A DNA stretch of 64,000 nucleotides, from contig NC_083399.1 in NCBI RefSeq assembly GCF_030864355.1, forward strand, positions 186,001 through 250,000, written 5' to 3'. Source of the DNA: Cutaneotrichosporon cavernicola. Its lineage: Eukaryota > Basidiomycota > Tremellomycetes > Trichosporonales > Trichosporonaceae. Shown here one piece after another: positions 56,367 through 64,000 of this stretch; the first letter of the stretch is position 1; each line of letters begins with the position of its first letter. The translations under genes were made by a program, and so were the position numbers. Below the pieces are notes generated by a model, which saw only the letters and a list, made by a program, of their open reading frames with translations, had not been told where the DNA came from and made no database searches.

Positions 56367-56738
56367 TCACAATGTTGGTTGTCCAGCTCCTCTGGGGTTG
56401 GGACAGCTGGCATTCCCCTTTTCTTCTCCTCCGTTTTGCTTCTTATTTCTTCCTGGTTCTCAGTTCCTGGTTCTCAGGCCACACACCCAGTTCCACTGCT
56501 GATTGATGAAGCACATCACTCGACTTGGCCATGGGTTGCTTGTCCTTACGGGGGCAAGAGGAACAGGCTTTTTCGGACGTCTCCGGCGGATGACGCCATT
56601 ACCCGGTGCCATCGCAAAAGATCTCGCCTGCCCACCCCTGACGCGACTCGATACTTTGTGTATCCTTCCCTCTCATGTTGTCTGTTGTCGAGCCGCTCTG
56701 TAACTTCCAATTGCCCCAAGCCTGACCCCATTGTCTCC
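56367..56738. other. Interval between tRNA-Phe and the oxygenase gene
   Basis: 372 bp of T/C-rich sequence without a conserved frame. A long open frame runs through the tRNA and this interval into the oxygenase, but its upstream part is not protein-like. Confidence 0.55.
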
Positions 56739-57765
56739 ATGCCCGAGTCACTCCCAGTCCTCGACCTCTCGCAGCTCGATGCAGGGCCCGAAGCTGCAGC
56801 GTCCTTCCGCGACGACCTCCGCCGCGCAACCCACGAGGTCGGCTTCTTCTACCTCACCGGCACCGGCATTCCACCCGCGCTCGAGGAGCGCATGCTGTCG
56901 ACCTCTCGCGCCTTCTTCAACCTTCCCGAGGAAGACAAGGTTGAGATCGAGAACACGCACTCTCCTCACTTCCGGGGATACACCCGCTTAGGGGGCGAGC
57001 GTACCCTTGGTGCCATCGACTGGCGCGAGCAGATCGATATCTGTCCGGAGGGCCGTGCACTCACCGCAGAAGAGAGGGAAGGCAAGCCGCCGTTCGCCCG
57101 TCTGGTGGGCCCGAACCAGTGGCCCGTGGCGCTGCCCGCTCTCCGGTCGGTCGTGGAGGAGTGGACCGCGTTCCTTACTTCCGTGGCACACAAACTCCTA
57201 AGCGCTTGGGCCGAGGCGCTTGGAGAGAAGGCGGACTTTTTCGACGCCTCGTTCGGCGAGCCGTTCACACTCCTCAAGATCATCCGCTATCCCCAGAGTG
57301 AGGGGACTGACCAGGGCGTCGGGAGCCACAAGGACGCCGGCGTGCTCACCCTCCTCTGGATCGAGGAGGGCAAGGCCGGCCTCCAGGTCGAACACGGAGG
57401 CACTTGGATTGACGCACCCCCAGTCCAAGGTGCGCTCGTCGTTAACATAGGCGAGATGCTCGAGTATGCCACGCAGGTGGGTTTGGCCGATATACAAGCT
57501 AAGGCAGGGGTATCTCAAGGCGACGACTCACCGCGTTCTCGCCCCAAGAGACGGAGATCGAGTCAGCATCCCGTTCTTCTTCAACCCGGCGCTGGACGCG
57601 CGCCTCCCCCTTGTCCGCATGCCTGCTGGGCTTGTTGCACCAGGCGTATCGCAAGACCCCAGGAATCCAATCCACAGCCTGTACGGCGAGAACTGCCTCA
57701 AGAGCCGGTTGCGTGCTCACCCAAACGTCGCCGAGGCTCACTACGCCGACCTTGCTGCATCTTAA
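56739..57765 (+). CDS. 2-oxoglutarate/Fe(II)-dependent oxygenase, isopenicillin-N-synthase-like
   Basis: Two exons, 56739-57476 and 57508-57765, phase 0, 331 residues. The start MPESLPVLDLSQLD is chosen because homology-like sequence begins there. N-terminal DIOX_N features: THEVGFFYLTGTGIP, RAFFNLPEEDK and FRGYTRLGGE. The Fe(II) ligands are His and Asp in GSHKDAGVLTLL and the distal His in ATTHRVLAP; the 2OG-binding Arg is in DRVSIPFFF. The protein resembles fungal members that hydroxylate or oxidise small molecules; the substrate is unknown. It opens a run of three plus-strand enzymes. Confidence 0.92.
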
Positions 57766-58190
57766 GCTTGGTCATCGCACTCGAATGCATCGTCGATCGT
57801 CTCTGGGTTTCAAGTTTTTCTTCACTGCATGCATGTGTTGATCGGTTGCGAGCCAACAGCAAGATGCTTACTGTTGTACAGGCACGGGTCGGAAAAGCAC
57901 CGAGGCCGAGGCCGGTGGGGCCGAAGCCTGCCGATCTCGGCATGTCATCATACATCAGTCATTCAGTACAGTAGACCAGTTCCGCCTTCCGCACAAGCAC
58001 CAAACCAAGATGTGACCTCATCAGCCAAAGTTCTCTCACCAAGCGATATCGCCCAGCGATAGCTGACGCAACCAACAGCTTGATCATCGATTGCTCACCT
58101 CACCTCACCAGCTCTCAAGTCGCTCCTCGACAACTCAAAACACAAGCCGCTCCACCGCTCCACAGCCCCACACACATTTCTCACGCCGCA
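57766..58190. other. Intergenic region before the reductase
   Basis: 425 bp between two plus-strand genes. Nothing recognised other than short C/A-rich leader sequence upstream of 58191. Confidence 0.5.
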
Positions 58191-59345
58191 ATGTCACTCC
58201 CATCAACCATGAACGCCCTAGTTCTCACGCTCTCCACCAAGTCGGTCAGCCTCAAATCCGTCCCGACTCCCAACCCAGGGCCAGGCGAGGTCGTCGTGCG
58301 AGTGCACGCAATCGCCCTCAACCCCATCGACAACCTATATGTGCTGGCACCTGTAGCCGAGACCGACCGCGTGATCGGGACGGACTTTGCTGGCGTCGTT
58401 GCGGCAGTTGGCGAGGGTGTGCGCGACCGTAAGGTCGGCGACCGCGTCGCAGGCTTCCAACAAGGCGCATGTTCGACCAACGAGCTCCCGGGCGCATTCG
58501 CCGACTACGTCGTCTCGGATTCTGACCTCCTCTGGTCCGTCCCCGCCACCATGAATCTCCGCGACGCCGCAGCAGTGAGCATGTGCGGCCTCACAGCCGC
58601 TCAGGGTTTGTTCTATCGCATGGGTATCCCTCTCCCTTCCAACTTCCCTACTCCAAGCATCAAGCCCGCCTCGCCAAGCCCCGTCTCCACCGAAAACCCC
58701 GTCGTGCTGGTATATGCCGGCTCCACCAGCCTGGGGATGTACGCGCTGCAGCTGACTCGCCGCGCCCTCCCCCAGGCCAAGATCATTGCGGTTGCGAGTC
58801 CCAAGCACGCCAATTTCCTCACCGCAGCCCCCTACGGTGCCAACCATGTTGTCGACTACCGCGACGCAGCCTGGCCAGAGGCCGTTCGTGCCCTCGCCCC
58901 AGAGGGTGTGACCTACGCCATGGACTGTATCTCGGAGGGCGAGACGGCCGAGGGTGTCAGTTCTACCGTCGCCAAAAACGGGCGCATGGCCATCTTCCGC
59001 AGTCCCCAGGGCGGCGGCTTCCCAGCCGACCTCAGCCCAGCGCCAATCTACGGTGCGGTGTGGGAGGGACTCGGCCGTGGCATCGGGTACAACGGCGGCG
59101 TGATCCCCGCCGACCCCACTGCGCGCGCCTTCGCCGTCGCTTTTGATGAGTATCTCTCCAAGTACCCGCTTGCGCCTAACCCAATTCGTCTCCTCAGCGG
59201 CGGACTCGAGCGGGTCACGGCCGAGGGCTTTGCGCTCCTCGGTGGCATTCTGGTCGCTCAGCGCGGCGACGCTGTCATCGACGGCGTCAAGCTCAAGCCG
59301 CTCAGTGGCGAGAAGGCCGTCTTCGAGCTCGTCGCCGAGAAGTAG
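58191..59345 (+). CDS. Medium-chain dehydrogenase/reductase, zinc-independent (trans-enoyl-reductase-like)
   Basis: Single exon, 384 residues from MSLPSTMNALVL; an in-frame Met 37 codons upstream precedes leader-like sequence and was not used. GroES-like start (PTPNPGPGEVVVRVHAIALNPIDN), then GTDFAGVVAAVGEGV and KVGDRVAGF. The nucleotide-binding fold has VVLVYAGSTSLGMYALQL, followed by YGANHVVDY and a C-terminal GGLERVTAEGFALL. Structural-zinc cysteines are absent, placing it with the quinone-oxidoreductase/enoyl-reductase branch that often acts in fungal polyketide or toxin-resistance chemistry. No polyketide synthase is nearby, so a stand-alone detoxifying reductase is more likely. Confidence 0.9.
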   Translation: MSLPSTMNALVLTLSTKSVSLKSVPTPNPGPGEVVVRVHAIALNPIDNLYVLAPVAETDRVIGTDFAGVVAAVGEGVRDRKVGDRVAGFQQGACSTNELPGAFADYVVSDSDLLWSVPATMNLRDAAAVSMCGLTAAQGLFYRMGIPLPSNFPTPSIKPASPSPVSTENPVVLVYAGSTSLGMYALQLTRRALPQAKIIAVASPKHANFLTAAPYGANHVVDYRDAAWPEAVRALAPEGVTYAMDCISEGETAEGVSSTVAKNGRMAIFRSPQGGGFPADLSPAPIYGAVWEGLGRGIGYNGGVIPADPTARAFAVAFDEYLSKYPLAPNPIRLLSGGLERVTAEGFALLGGILVAQRGDAVIDGVKLKPLSGEKAVFELVAEK

Positions 59346-59526
59346 ATGCCAGTAAGGTTGAATAAAAATAGTGCAGTGCGATGCATCGATGCATCGGCTT
59401 GATATTATCGTCAGATTAGGGTCGGCATTGACCGGTAGATAACGGGTATGCTCAAGTAGCCGGCGCCCACCGCTACTCACCTTTCCCAAGAAGCAAACTT
59501 GATGTCCTACACTACAGTTACTCATC

Positions 59527-60420
59527 ATGCTTCCAGGGCTCGAGAGGATTGACAAGCACACGGCCCACGTCAACGGCGTCGACATCGCCTACCGCGTCTC
59601 TGAGGGAGGCAAACCACCCCTTCTTCTCCTCCACGGCCACCCTCAGACGCATGCGATCTGGCACAAGGTCGTCCCGGCCCTCAGCGAGCACTTCACACTA
59701 GTCCTCCCCGACTTGAGGGGCTACGGAGATAGTTCGAAGCCTCCCGCGACGCCGGACCACTCCAACCACAGCAAGCGCGTCATGGCTGCGGACAATGTGC
59801 AACTCATGCTTCATCTGGGATTCAACCGCTTCAGTATCCTCGCTCACGATCGTGGAGCGCGCGTGGCCCACCGCCTCGCCATGGACCACCCGTCCGTATT
59901 GGACCGCCTAGTGGTGCTGGACATTGCCCCCACGCTCGCAATGTACGAGGGCACTACCGAGTTGTTCGCACGCAAGTACTGGCACTGGTTCTTCCTCATC
60001 CAGCCCAGTCCAATGCCCGAGACTTTCATCACCAGTAACCCAGAGACGTTTCTCCGTGCCTGCATGGTCAAGTTTGCTGGCACCAATCCATTCGACGATG
60101 CCGCGTTCGAAGAGTACCTCCGCTGCGCCAAGCTTGAGGGGTGGGCAACTGGTGTGTGCGAGGACTATCGCGCAGCCGCGTCAATCGACCTCGACCACGA
60201 CCGCGTCGATCGCAACGCGGGCAAAAAAGTCCAGGCACCACTACTTGTTCTCTGGGGAGCCGCTGGAATCGTTGAGATGTGCTTCGACCCGCTGGCGGAA
60301 TGGCGCCGCGTCGCGGCTGACGTGAGTGGCGGCACCTTGGCGTGTGGACACTACATCCCCGAAGAGGCGCCGGACGCTCTGATCAAGAAGGCGCTCCCGT
60401 TCCTCCTCGGCACCGAGTAG
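59527..60420 (+). CDS. Alpha/beta hydrolase, haloacetate-dehalogenase-like
   Basis: Single exon, 297 residues, starting MLPGLERIDKHT. Motifs in order: LLLLHGHPQTHAIWHKV (oxyanion region), VLPDLRGYGDSSKP with the two Arg-bearing positions that bind the carboxylate in fluoroacetate dehalogenases, ILAHDRGARVAHRL with Asp as nucleophile, YWHWFFLIQPSPMPE with the Trp/His typical of halide binding, and catalytic His in CGHYIPEE. This closely follows the FAcD/DhaA-related haloacetate dehalogenases. The same scaffold includes epoxide hydrolases, but the RGYGDS, HDRGAR and HWFF combination favours dehalogenase. Activity is inferred from motifs only. Confidence 0.88.
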   Translation: MLPGLERIDKHTAHVNGVDIAYRVSEGGKPPLLLLHGHPQTHAIWHKVVPALSEHFTLVLPDLRGYGDSSKPPATPDHSNHSKRVMAADNVQLMLHLGFNRFSILAHDRGARVAHRLAMDHPSVLDRLVVLDIAPTLAMYEGTTELFARKYWHWFFLIQPSPMPETFITSNPETFLRACMVKFAGTNPFDDAAFEEYLRCAKLEGWATGVCEDYRAAASIDLDHDRVDRNAGKKVQAPLLVLWGAAGIVEMCFDPLAEWRRVAADVSGGTLACGHYIPEEAPDALIKKALPFLLGTE

Positions 60421-60451
60421 AGAGTCAGGATAGTACATGATTATGCTACAT

Positions 60452-62743
60452 TTATAGGTCTGCAAACTGCTCGACGTATTCGTCGATGCCGTCGTCGAGG
60501 AGACGCAGGCGCCCGTCCTCCAGTGCGTATACGTCGTCAGCGCACTCGCGCACAAAGTGGCGGTCATGGGTGACGATGACGACCGTGCCCTCATACTCGT
60601 TCAGCGCAGCGATGAGCCCCTGCACCGCATACATGTCGAGATGGTTGGTGATCTCATCGAGGAGGAGCATGTGCGGCCGGTCGTAGAGCATGAGGGCCAT
60701 GGCGAGTCGCGCGCGTTGCCCACCGCTGAGCGTATTGGCCGACCGCAAAGCGAGCTGGCCAGAGATCTCGAACGACCCGAGCCAGCGGCGCAAGTCGCCC
60801 TCTTTGGGCGGTTCGGCGCCCGTGTCGGCATTGAACGCCAAGTACGCGCGAGCTTGCAGCAGAGCCAGTCCCGACTCAGCAACGCTGCTGAGCTCGTCAA
60901 CAAAGTGCTGCGTGTAGTGGCCGATGCGGAGGCGGGGTGAGATCTCGGCGCGCCCGTGCGTCGGAGAGAGTACGCCGCAGAGCAGCTGTACAAGCGTCGA
61001 CTTGCCGCAACCGTTCAGGCCCACGAGCGCGATGTGGTCGCCGGGCATGATGGTCAGCGAGATGCTCTTGAGCACACGCCGCTTCTTGCCCGGGTATGAG
61101 AACGAGACAGAATGCAAGGCGACGAGGGGCCCAGTCCCCCGGATTTTCTCGGGGTTCGGGATACTCAGGTCGACGTCCTTCTCAGCCTTGATGAGCTCGA
61201 TCTCGGGCCGCATAGTGTCGTGATACCCCGCCCAGTATGAGACTTTGAAGCGCTTGCCATCCTCGGTCTTGTTGGTACCTGCCATGCGTTCGAGCTTCTT
61301 CTGCCGGCTCGCCATCTGGCCCAGCACCTTATCGTCGCCGCTCTTGTTGGCGTGTTTCTTGAACCGATCAATACTCTTCTGCACGTGCTCACGCCGGCGC
61401 TCCAGCGCTGCGTGCTGCCGCTCTCGCTTCTTGCGCAGTTCGTCCTCCGCCTGCTCGTACGCGTCATAGTTGCCGGGATGGTAGGTGAGCTGCTTGTCCT
61501 TGAGCCGAATGATCTCCTGTGACACGCCGTTCAAGAAGTCGCGATCGTGCGACACGCACACGATCGTAATGTCCTCCAGTGTGGTCAGGTACTCTTGCAA
61601 CCATGCAATGGCAGCGAGGTCCAAGTGGTTCGTGCATTCGTCGAGGAGGAGGAGGTCGGGCTCGATGAACATGGCCTTGGCGATCGCCACACGCATGCGC
61701 CATCCACCAGAGAGGTCAGATACAGGGCCATCCTGCATATCCTCGTCGACATCAAGGCCGGAGAGAATCGCCCGCGCCCTCGATTCGGCACTGTGCGCGT
61801 CCATCTTATCCAGTTCGGCGTACAACGAGGCAATGACCTTGGCGGCGACTTCAGAGACGGCGCCCGCAGGCGAACCGTATACCTCGTCGTGGACGTTCGC
61901 GAGCATAGTCTGCTCGGCCTTGAGCGCAGCACCGCGCGCAATCTTGCCACGCTTTCCGGATCGTAGGGTTGCCTTCTTCTGCGCATCGTCGACACGCTCG
62001 TGCGCAATCCGCGCAACGTACGCATCCACAGCCACCTTGAGTACCGCCTCGTCCTCACCTCCCTCGAGGGCCCGAATATTGTCTACGCGCTTCTGCCGCT
62101 CCGTGTCGGCCAGCAGAACAGCGTCGACAACACTGATATCCGTGTCGAACACGTCGAGCTGCGCGACGTAGAGCGTCCGGATATTCTCCGGAAATCCTAC
62201 GAGGCTCTTGTCCCCGATGACGCTCAGTAGTGTACTCTTGCCTGTGCCATTGCGCCCCACCATACCGTAGTGCACACCAGCCTTGAGCCACAGCCGCGCA
62301 TCGACCAGCAAGTCGGCATCGTCAATCGTGACGTTGACATTACGCAGGTTGACTTCCTTGCTGAGTGTCGTGATCGTGGCTGCGTGAAACCGGCTCTGCT
62401 GCGAGTACGCATTGACAACCGGCTTGCCCGGCGCCTTCTCCTTCCGCTTCTTCTTGCTCGGCGTCGAAGGGCGGGACGACTCGGCGGACGATGCTGAGGG
62501 CGGCAGCAACCTCGGTAAATTGCTCGCACCGTTGGCAGGTGGTGCTGATTCGAGGGTGAGGCGCTCAAACATGGCATCGAGCTCGCGTGGTTCCATGCCA
62601 AGGAACGGCTCGAGCGCCAGGCGCACCTCCTCGGGAGTGTGTTTGCCAGCAACCACGGTGCCAAGGTAGGCGACGGTGCCGTCGTCAAGCGTTTCACGGA
62701 CTTGAGGCGGCGCGGCGGCCACGACTTGCTCGATAGTGATCAT
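60452..62743 (-). CDS. ABC-F family ATPase (translation/ribosome-associated type)
   Basis: Single exon, 763 residues, with no membrane segments. It has two ABC cassettes: Walker A GRNGTGKST (~167) and GLNGCGKST (~574), signatures LSGGWRMRVA (~346) and LSGGQRARLAMA (~669), and Walker B LLLDECTNHLD (~364) and LLLDEITNHLD (~689). A ~145-residue N-terminal region with a basic KKKRKEK patch precedes cassette 1, and a charged linker of about 150 residues separates the cassettes. ABC-F proteins act on ribosomes or in ribosome biogenesis. The canonical DEPTNHLD proline is replaced by Cys and by Ile. It fits neither Gcn20 nor Arb1 closely by eye. Confidence 0.93.
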   Translation of the reverse strand: MITIEQVVAAAPPQVRETLDDGTVAYLGTVVAGKHTPEEVRLALEPFLGMEPRELDAMFERLTLESAPPANGASNLPRLLPPSASSAESSRPSTPSKKKRKEKAPGKPVVNAYSQQSRFHAATITTLSKEVNLRNVNVTIDDADLLVDARLWLKAGVHYGMVGRNGTGKSTLLSVIGDKSLVGFPENIRTLYVAQLDVFDTDISVVDAVLLADTERQKRVDNIRALEGGEDEAVLKVAVDAYVARIAHERVDDAQKKATLRSGKRGKIARGAALKAEQTMLANVHDEVYGSPAGAVSEVAAKVIASLYAELDKMDAHSAESRARAILSGLDVDEDMQDGPVSDLSGGWRMRVAIAKAMFIEPDLLLLDECTNHLDLAAIAWLQEYLTTLEDITIVCVSHDRDFLNGVSQEIIRLKDKQLTYHPGNYDAYEQAEDELRKKRERQHAALERRREHVQKSIDRFKKHANKSGDDKVLGQMASRQKKLERMAGTNKTEDGKRFKVSYWAGYHDTMRPEIELIKAEKDVDLSIPNPEKIRGTGPLVALHSVSFSYPGKKRRVLKSISLTIMPGDHIALVGLNGCGKSTLVQLLCGVLSPTHGRAEISPRLRIGHYTQHFVDELSSVAESGLALLQARAYLAFNADTGAEPPKEGDLRRWLGSFEISGQLALRSANTLSGGQRARLAMALMLYDRPHMLLLDEITNHLDMYAVQGLIAALNEYEGTVVIVTHDRHFVRECADDVYALEDGRLRLLDDGIDEYVEQFADL

Positions 62744-63097
62744 GCTGTGGGAAAGGGGATTGGGTGTGGATCTGGTAATATGGAGGGCTTAAGCTTGTAG
62801 GGAGAGATGGAGGCGGACGTGAAAAGGTCGTAAGGTCGTAAGTTGACAGAGTCGGTGTGCGTTGTAGATGATTATAAGTGGTAGGTGTGCTACCAGCGCT
62901 TGAAACGGCACCGAGGATGTCGAGTAAATGCCAAGACAAGTCTCAATGAGGCTGGAGTGATGGTGGGCCTTGGTGTGAGTTGCTTCGGATCCGAATGACG
63001 ATCAGCCAAATCGGGCCGAGATAGACGGAGTGAGAACGATCTCCGATATGTCACTACAAAAATGAAGGCAAAAAACATTCCAACATCGGAACAAATA
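62744..63097. other. Divergent interval ABC-F / tRNA-Ala(CGC)
   Basis: 354 bp with the ABC-F promoter and the upstream region of the tRNA gene. Nothing else recognised. Confidence 0.5.
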
Positions 63098-63197
63098 GGG
63101 CGTGTAGCTCAGTTGGTAGAGCGTTCCATTCGCATGGCGTCTTCACGACATCAAAGTGGATTTGGAAAGGTCTTTGGTTCGATTCCTAACTCGTCCA
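63098..63197 (+). tRNA. tRNA-Ala (anticodon CGC), with 27-nt intron
   Basis: Acceptor GGGCGTG pairs with CTCGTCC, keeping the alanine-identity G3:U70 pair and the U6:U67 mismatch of yeast tRNA-Ala. D arm GCTC/GAGC; anticodon stem TTCCA/TGGAA; anticodon CGC followed by A37; T arm TTTGG-TTCGATT-CCTAA has one T:T mismatch. The intron occupies 63135-63161, leaving a 73-nt mature tRNA. A short T5 tract at 63206-63210 may terminate it. Confidence 0.92.
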
Positions 63198-63495
63198 GTG
63201 TTCTCTTTTTGAAAAGGCTCTTCATCCTTCTGAGTTTGGCACTCGAGCTGTGTACAGTGTGTCACGTCTCGAGATGACAACTATGAATAGAGACCAGATG
63301 AATGTTAGGCGCATTTCGTCTCATTGTCCACTAGCCTAGGCTCTCCATCCTCTTGCTCTGCCTTCCTCTCAAACATCAACACTACCTCGTGTAGACTCGA
63401 CTCTGTTCAACACCCCTGATAGTTCACTCTCATTTAAACCATGGATCCTCCTCCTCCCTCCTTCTCTCCATCCCTCATCCTCACCTCTCCTCACG

Positions 63496-64000
63496 ATGAG
63501 TCACGAAACCGGTGCTGAGCAGCCCGTAGCAACTCTACCAGAGGCTCCCCTCATCATCGAGTACAAGGGTAACCCTCTCATCGACATCGTCGCCTTCCCT
63601 CATATCGTGGAGCGCATCGCCGACTTGGCCGATCTCCCTACCTCACTCCGCCTGCGTACGACGTGCCGTCGCCTCCGCAACCGCACCGACAAGCGTCTCT
63701 TCCAGCACGTTCTCCTCTGGGTCTCAGGCTTCTCCAACAGGTGCTACGCGTCCACGACTGATGGTCGCAGCGCGCGCCTCCCCATGACCCCCATTCCGAC
63801 AACCCCCCACCCCGAGGCTTACGATTTTGGGCACACGACTCAGGAGCCGGTCTCCAGCATCAACTCGGTCACCAAGTACGCGCGCACCGTCGACGTCATG
63901 GCCCCTGGTCTCAACCCGGTCATGCTGCCCGCCCTCTCGAGCGGCACCCTCGTGCGCACGTCGTCGGCCTTCCCTCTCCTTCCAGCTCCCGAGGTTGAGG
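63496..64000 (+). CDS. F-box-like protein (C-terminus cut by window edge)
   Basis: Open frame from the ATG at 63496 to the right edge (168 codons seen, no stop). Residues ~25-70 read LIDIVAFPHIVERIADLADLPTSLRLRTTCRRLRNRTDKRLFQHV, which has the spacing of a fungal F-box (P-x-I-hydrophobic, L-R-x-x-C-R-R-L-R-N). The remainder seen is a β/loop-rich region without a named domain. Similar F-box-like proteins are expanded in basidiomycetous yeasts (family knowledge). The second F-box candidate in the window, at 44122-46847, is not an obvious close paralogue. Confidence 0.65.
   Translation, partial: MSHETGAEQPVATLPEAPLIIEYKGNPLIDIVAFPHIVERIADLADLPTSLRLRTTCRRLRNRTDKRLFQHVLLWVSGFSNRCYASTTDGRSARLPMTPIPTTPHPEAYDFGHTTQEPVSSINSVTKYARTVDVMAPGLNPVMLPALSSGTLVRTSSAFPLLPAPEVE

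Noticed and set aside
56235..56738. N-terminal extension of the 2OG oxygenase through tRNA-Phe
   Set aside because: The frame is open by chance; it crosses a well-folded tRNA gene and encodes no conserved sequence before 56739.
58335..59585. A 416-codon minus-strand frame
   Set aside because: Antisense shadow of the medium-chain reductase; the plus-strand protein has a complete set of family motifs.

Overview
The window reads as a nuclear chromosome segment of a GC-rich basidiomycete yeast, most likely a tremellomycete and probably Trichosporonales. This is inferred from gene families, compact spacing, very short introns (mostly 31-60 nt, GTGAGT/GTAAGT donors, CTGAC or CTAAC branch points just before the acceptor) and tRNA genes with introns. 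It holds 25 supported protein genes (partial ones at both ends) and three intron-containing tRNA genes. All gene models come from reading frames, splice signals and remembered family motifs; no search was run.

Left part (1-21 kb): a SET3-type PHD/SET chromatin factor (cut by the left edge) stands divergent to BRR2, the U5 snRNP helicase. Then come an AAT-family amino-acid permease, a Zn2Cys6 transcription factor, a very compact Virilizer-like m6A-writer subunit, a divergent pair of paralogous HSL-type esterases and a glycine-rich RGG protein.

Middle part (22-47 kb): mitochondrial aspartate/glutamate carrier AGC1 (with an 11-nt microexon), guanine deaminase, an AP-4 epsilon-like adaptin, a CoA-binding Rossmann protein, an OSH4-type oxysterol-binding protein, a cytochrome P450, a YeeE/YedE sulfur-transport protein, an M20 amidohydrolase, an Aurora kinase, an unusual fusion of a truncated aldo-keto reductase with a RidA domain, tRNA-Ala(UGC), and an F-box/LRR-like protein.

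Right part (47-64 kb): a gene-poor stretch with a small cysteine-rich secreted protein and an unknown protein, then a PTR2 peptide transporter, tRNA-Phe(GAA), three same-strand small-molecule enzymes (2OG-Fe(II) oxygenase, medium-chain reductase, haloacetate-dehalogenase-like hydrolase), an ABC-F ATPase with altered Walker B neighbours, tRNA-Ala(CGC) and an F-box-like gene cut by the right edge.

No mobile element, CRISPR array, rRNA or virus-derived sequence was recognised. The mix is mostly housekeeping plus accessory transport and metabolism. The strongest points for follow-up are the AKR-RidA fusion, the compact Virilizer, the AP-4-like adaptin, and the splice-site behaviour seen in several genes.
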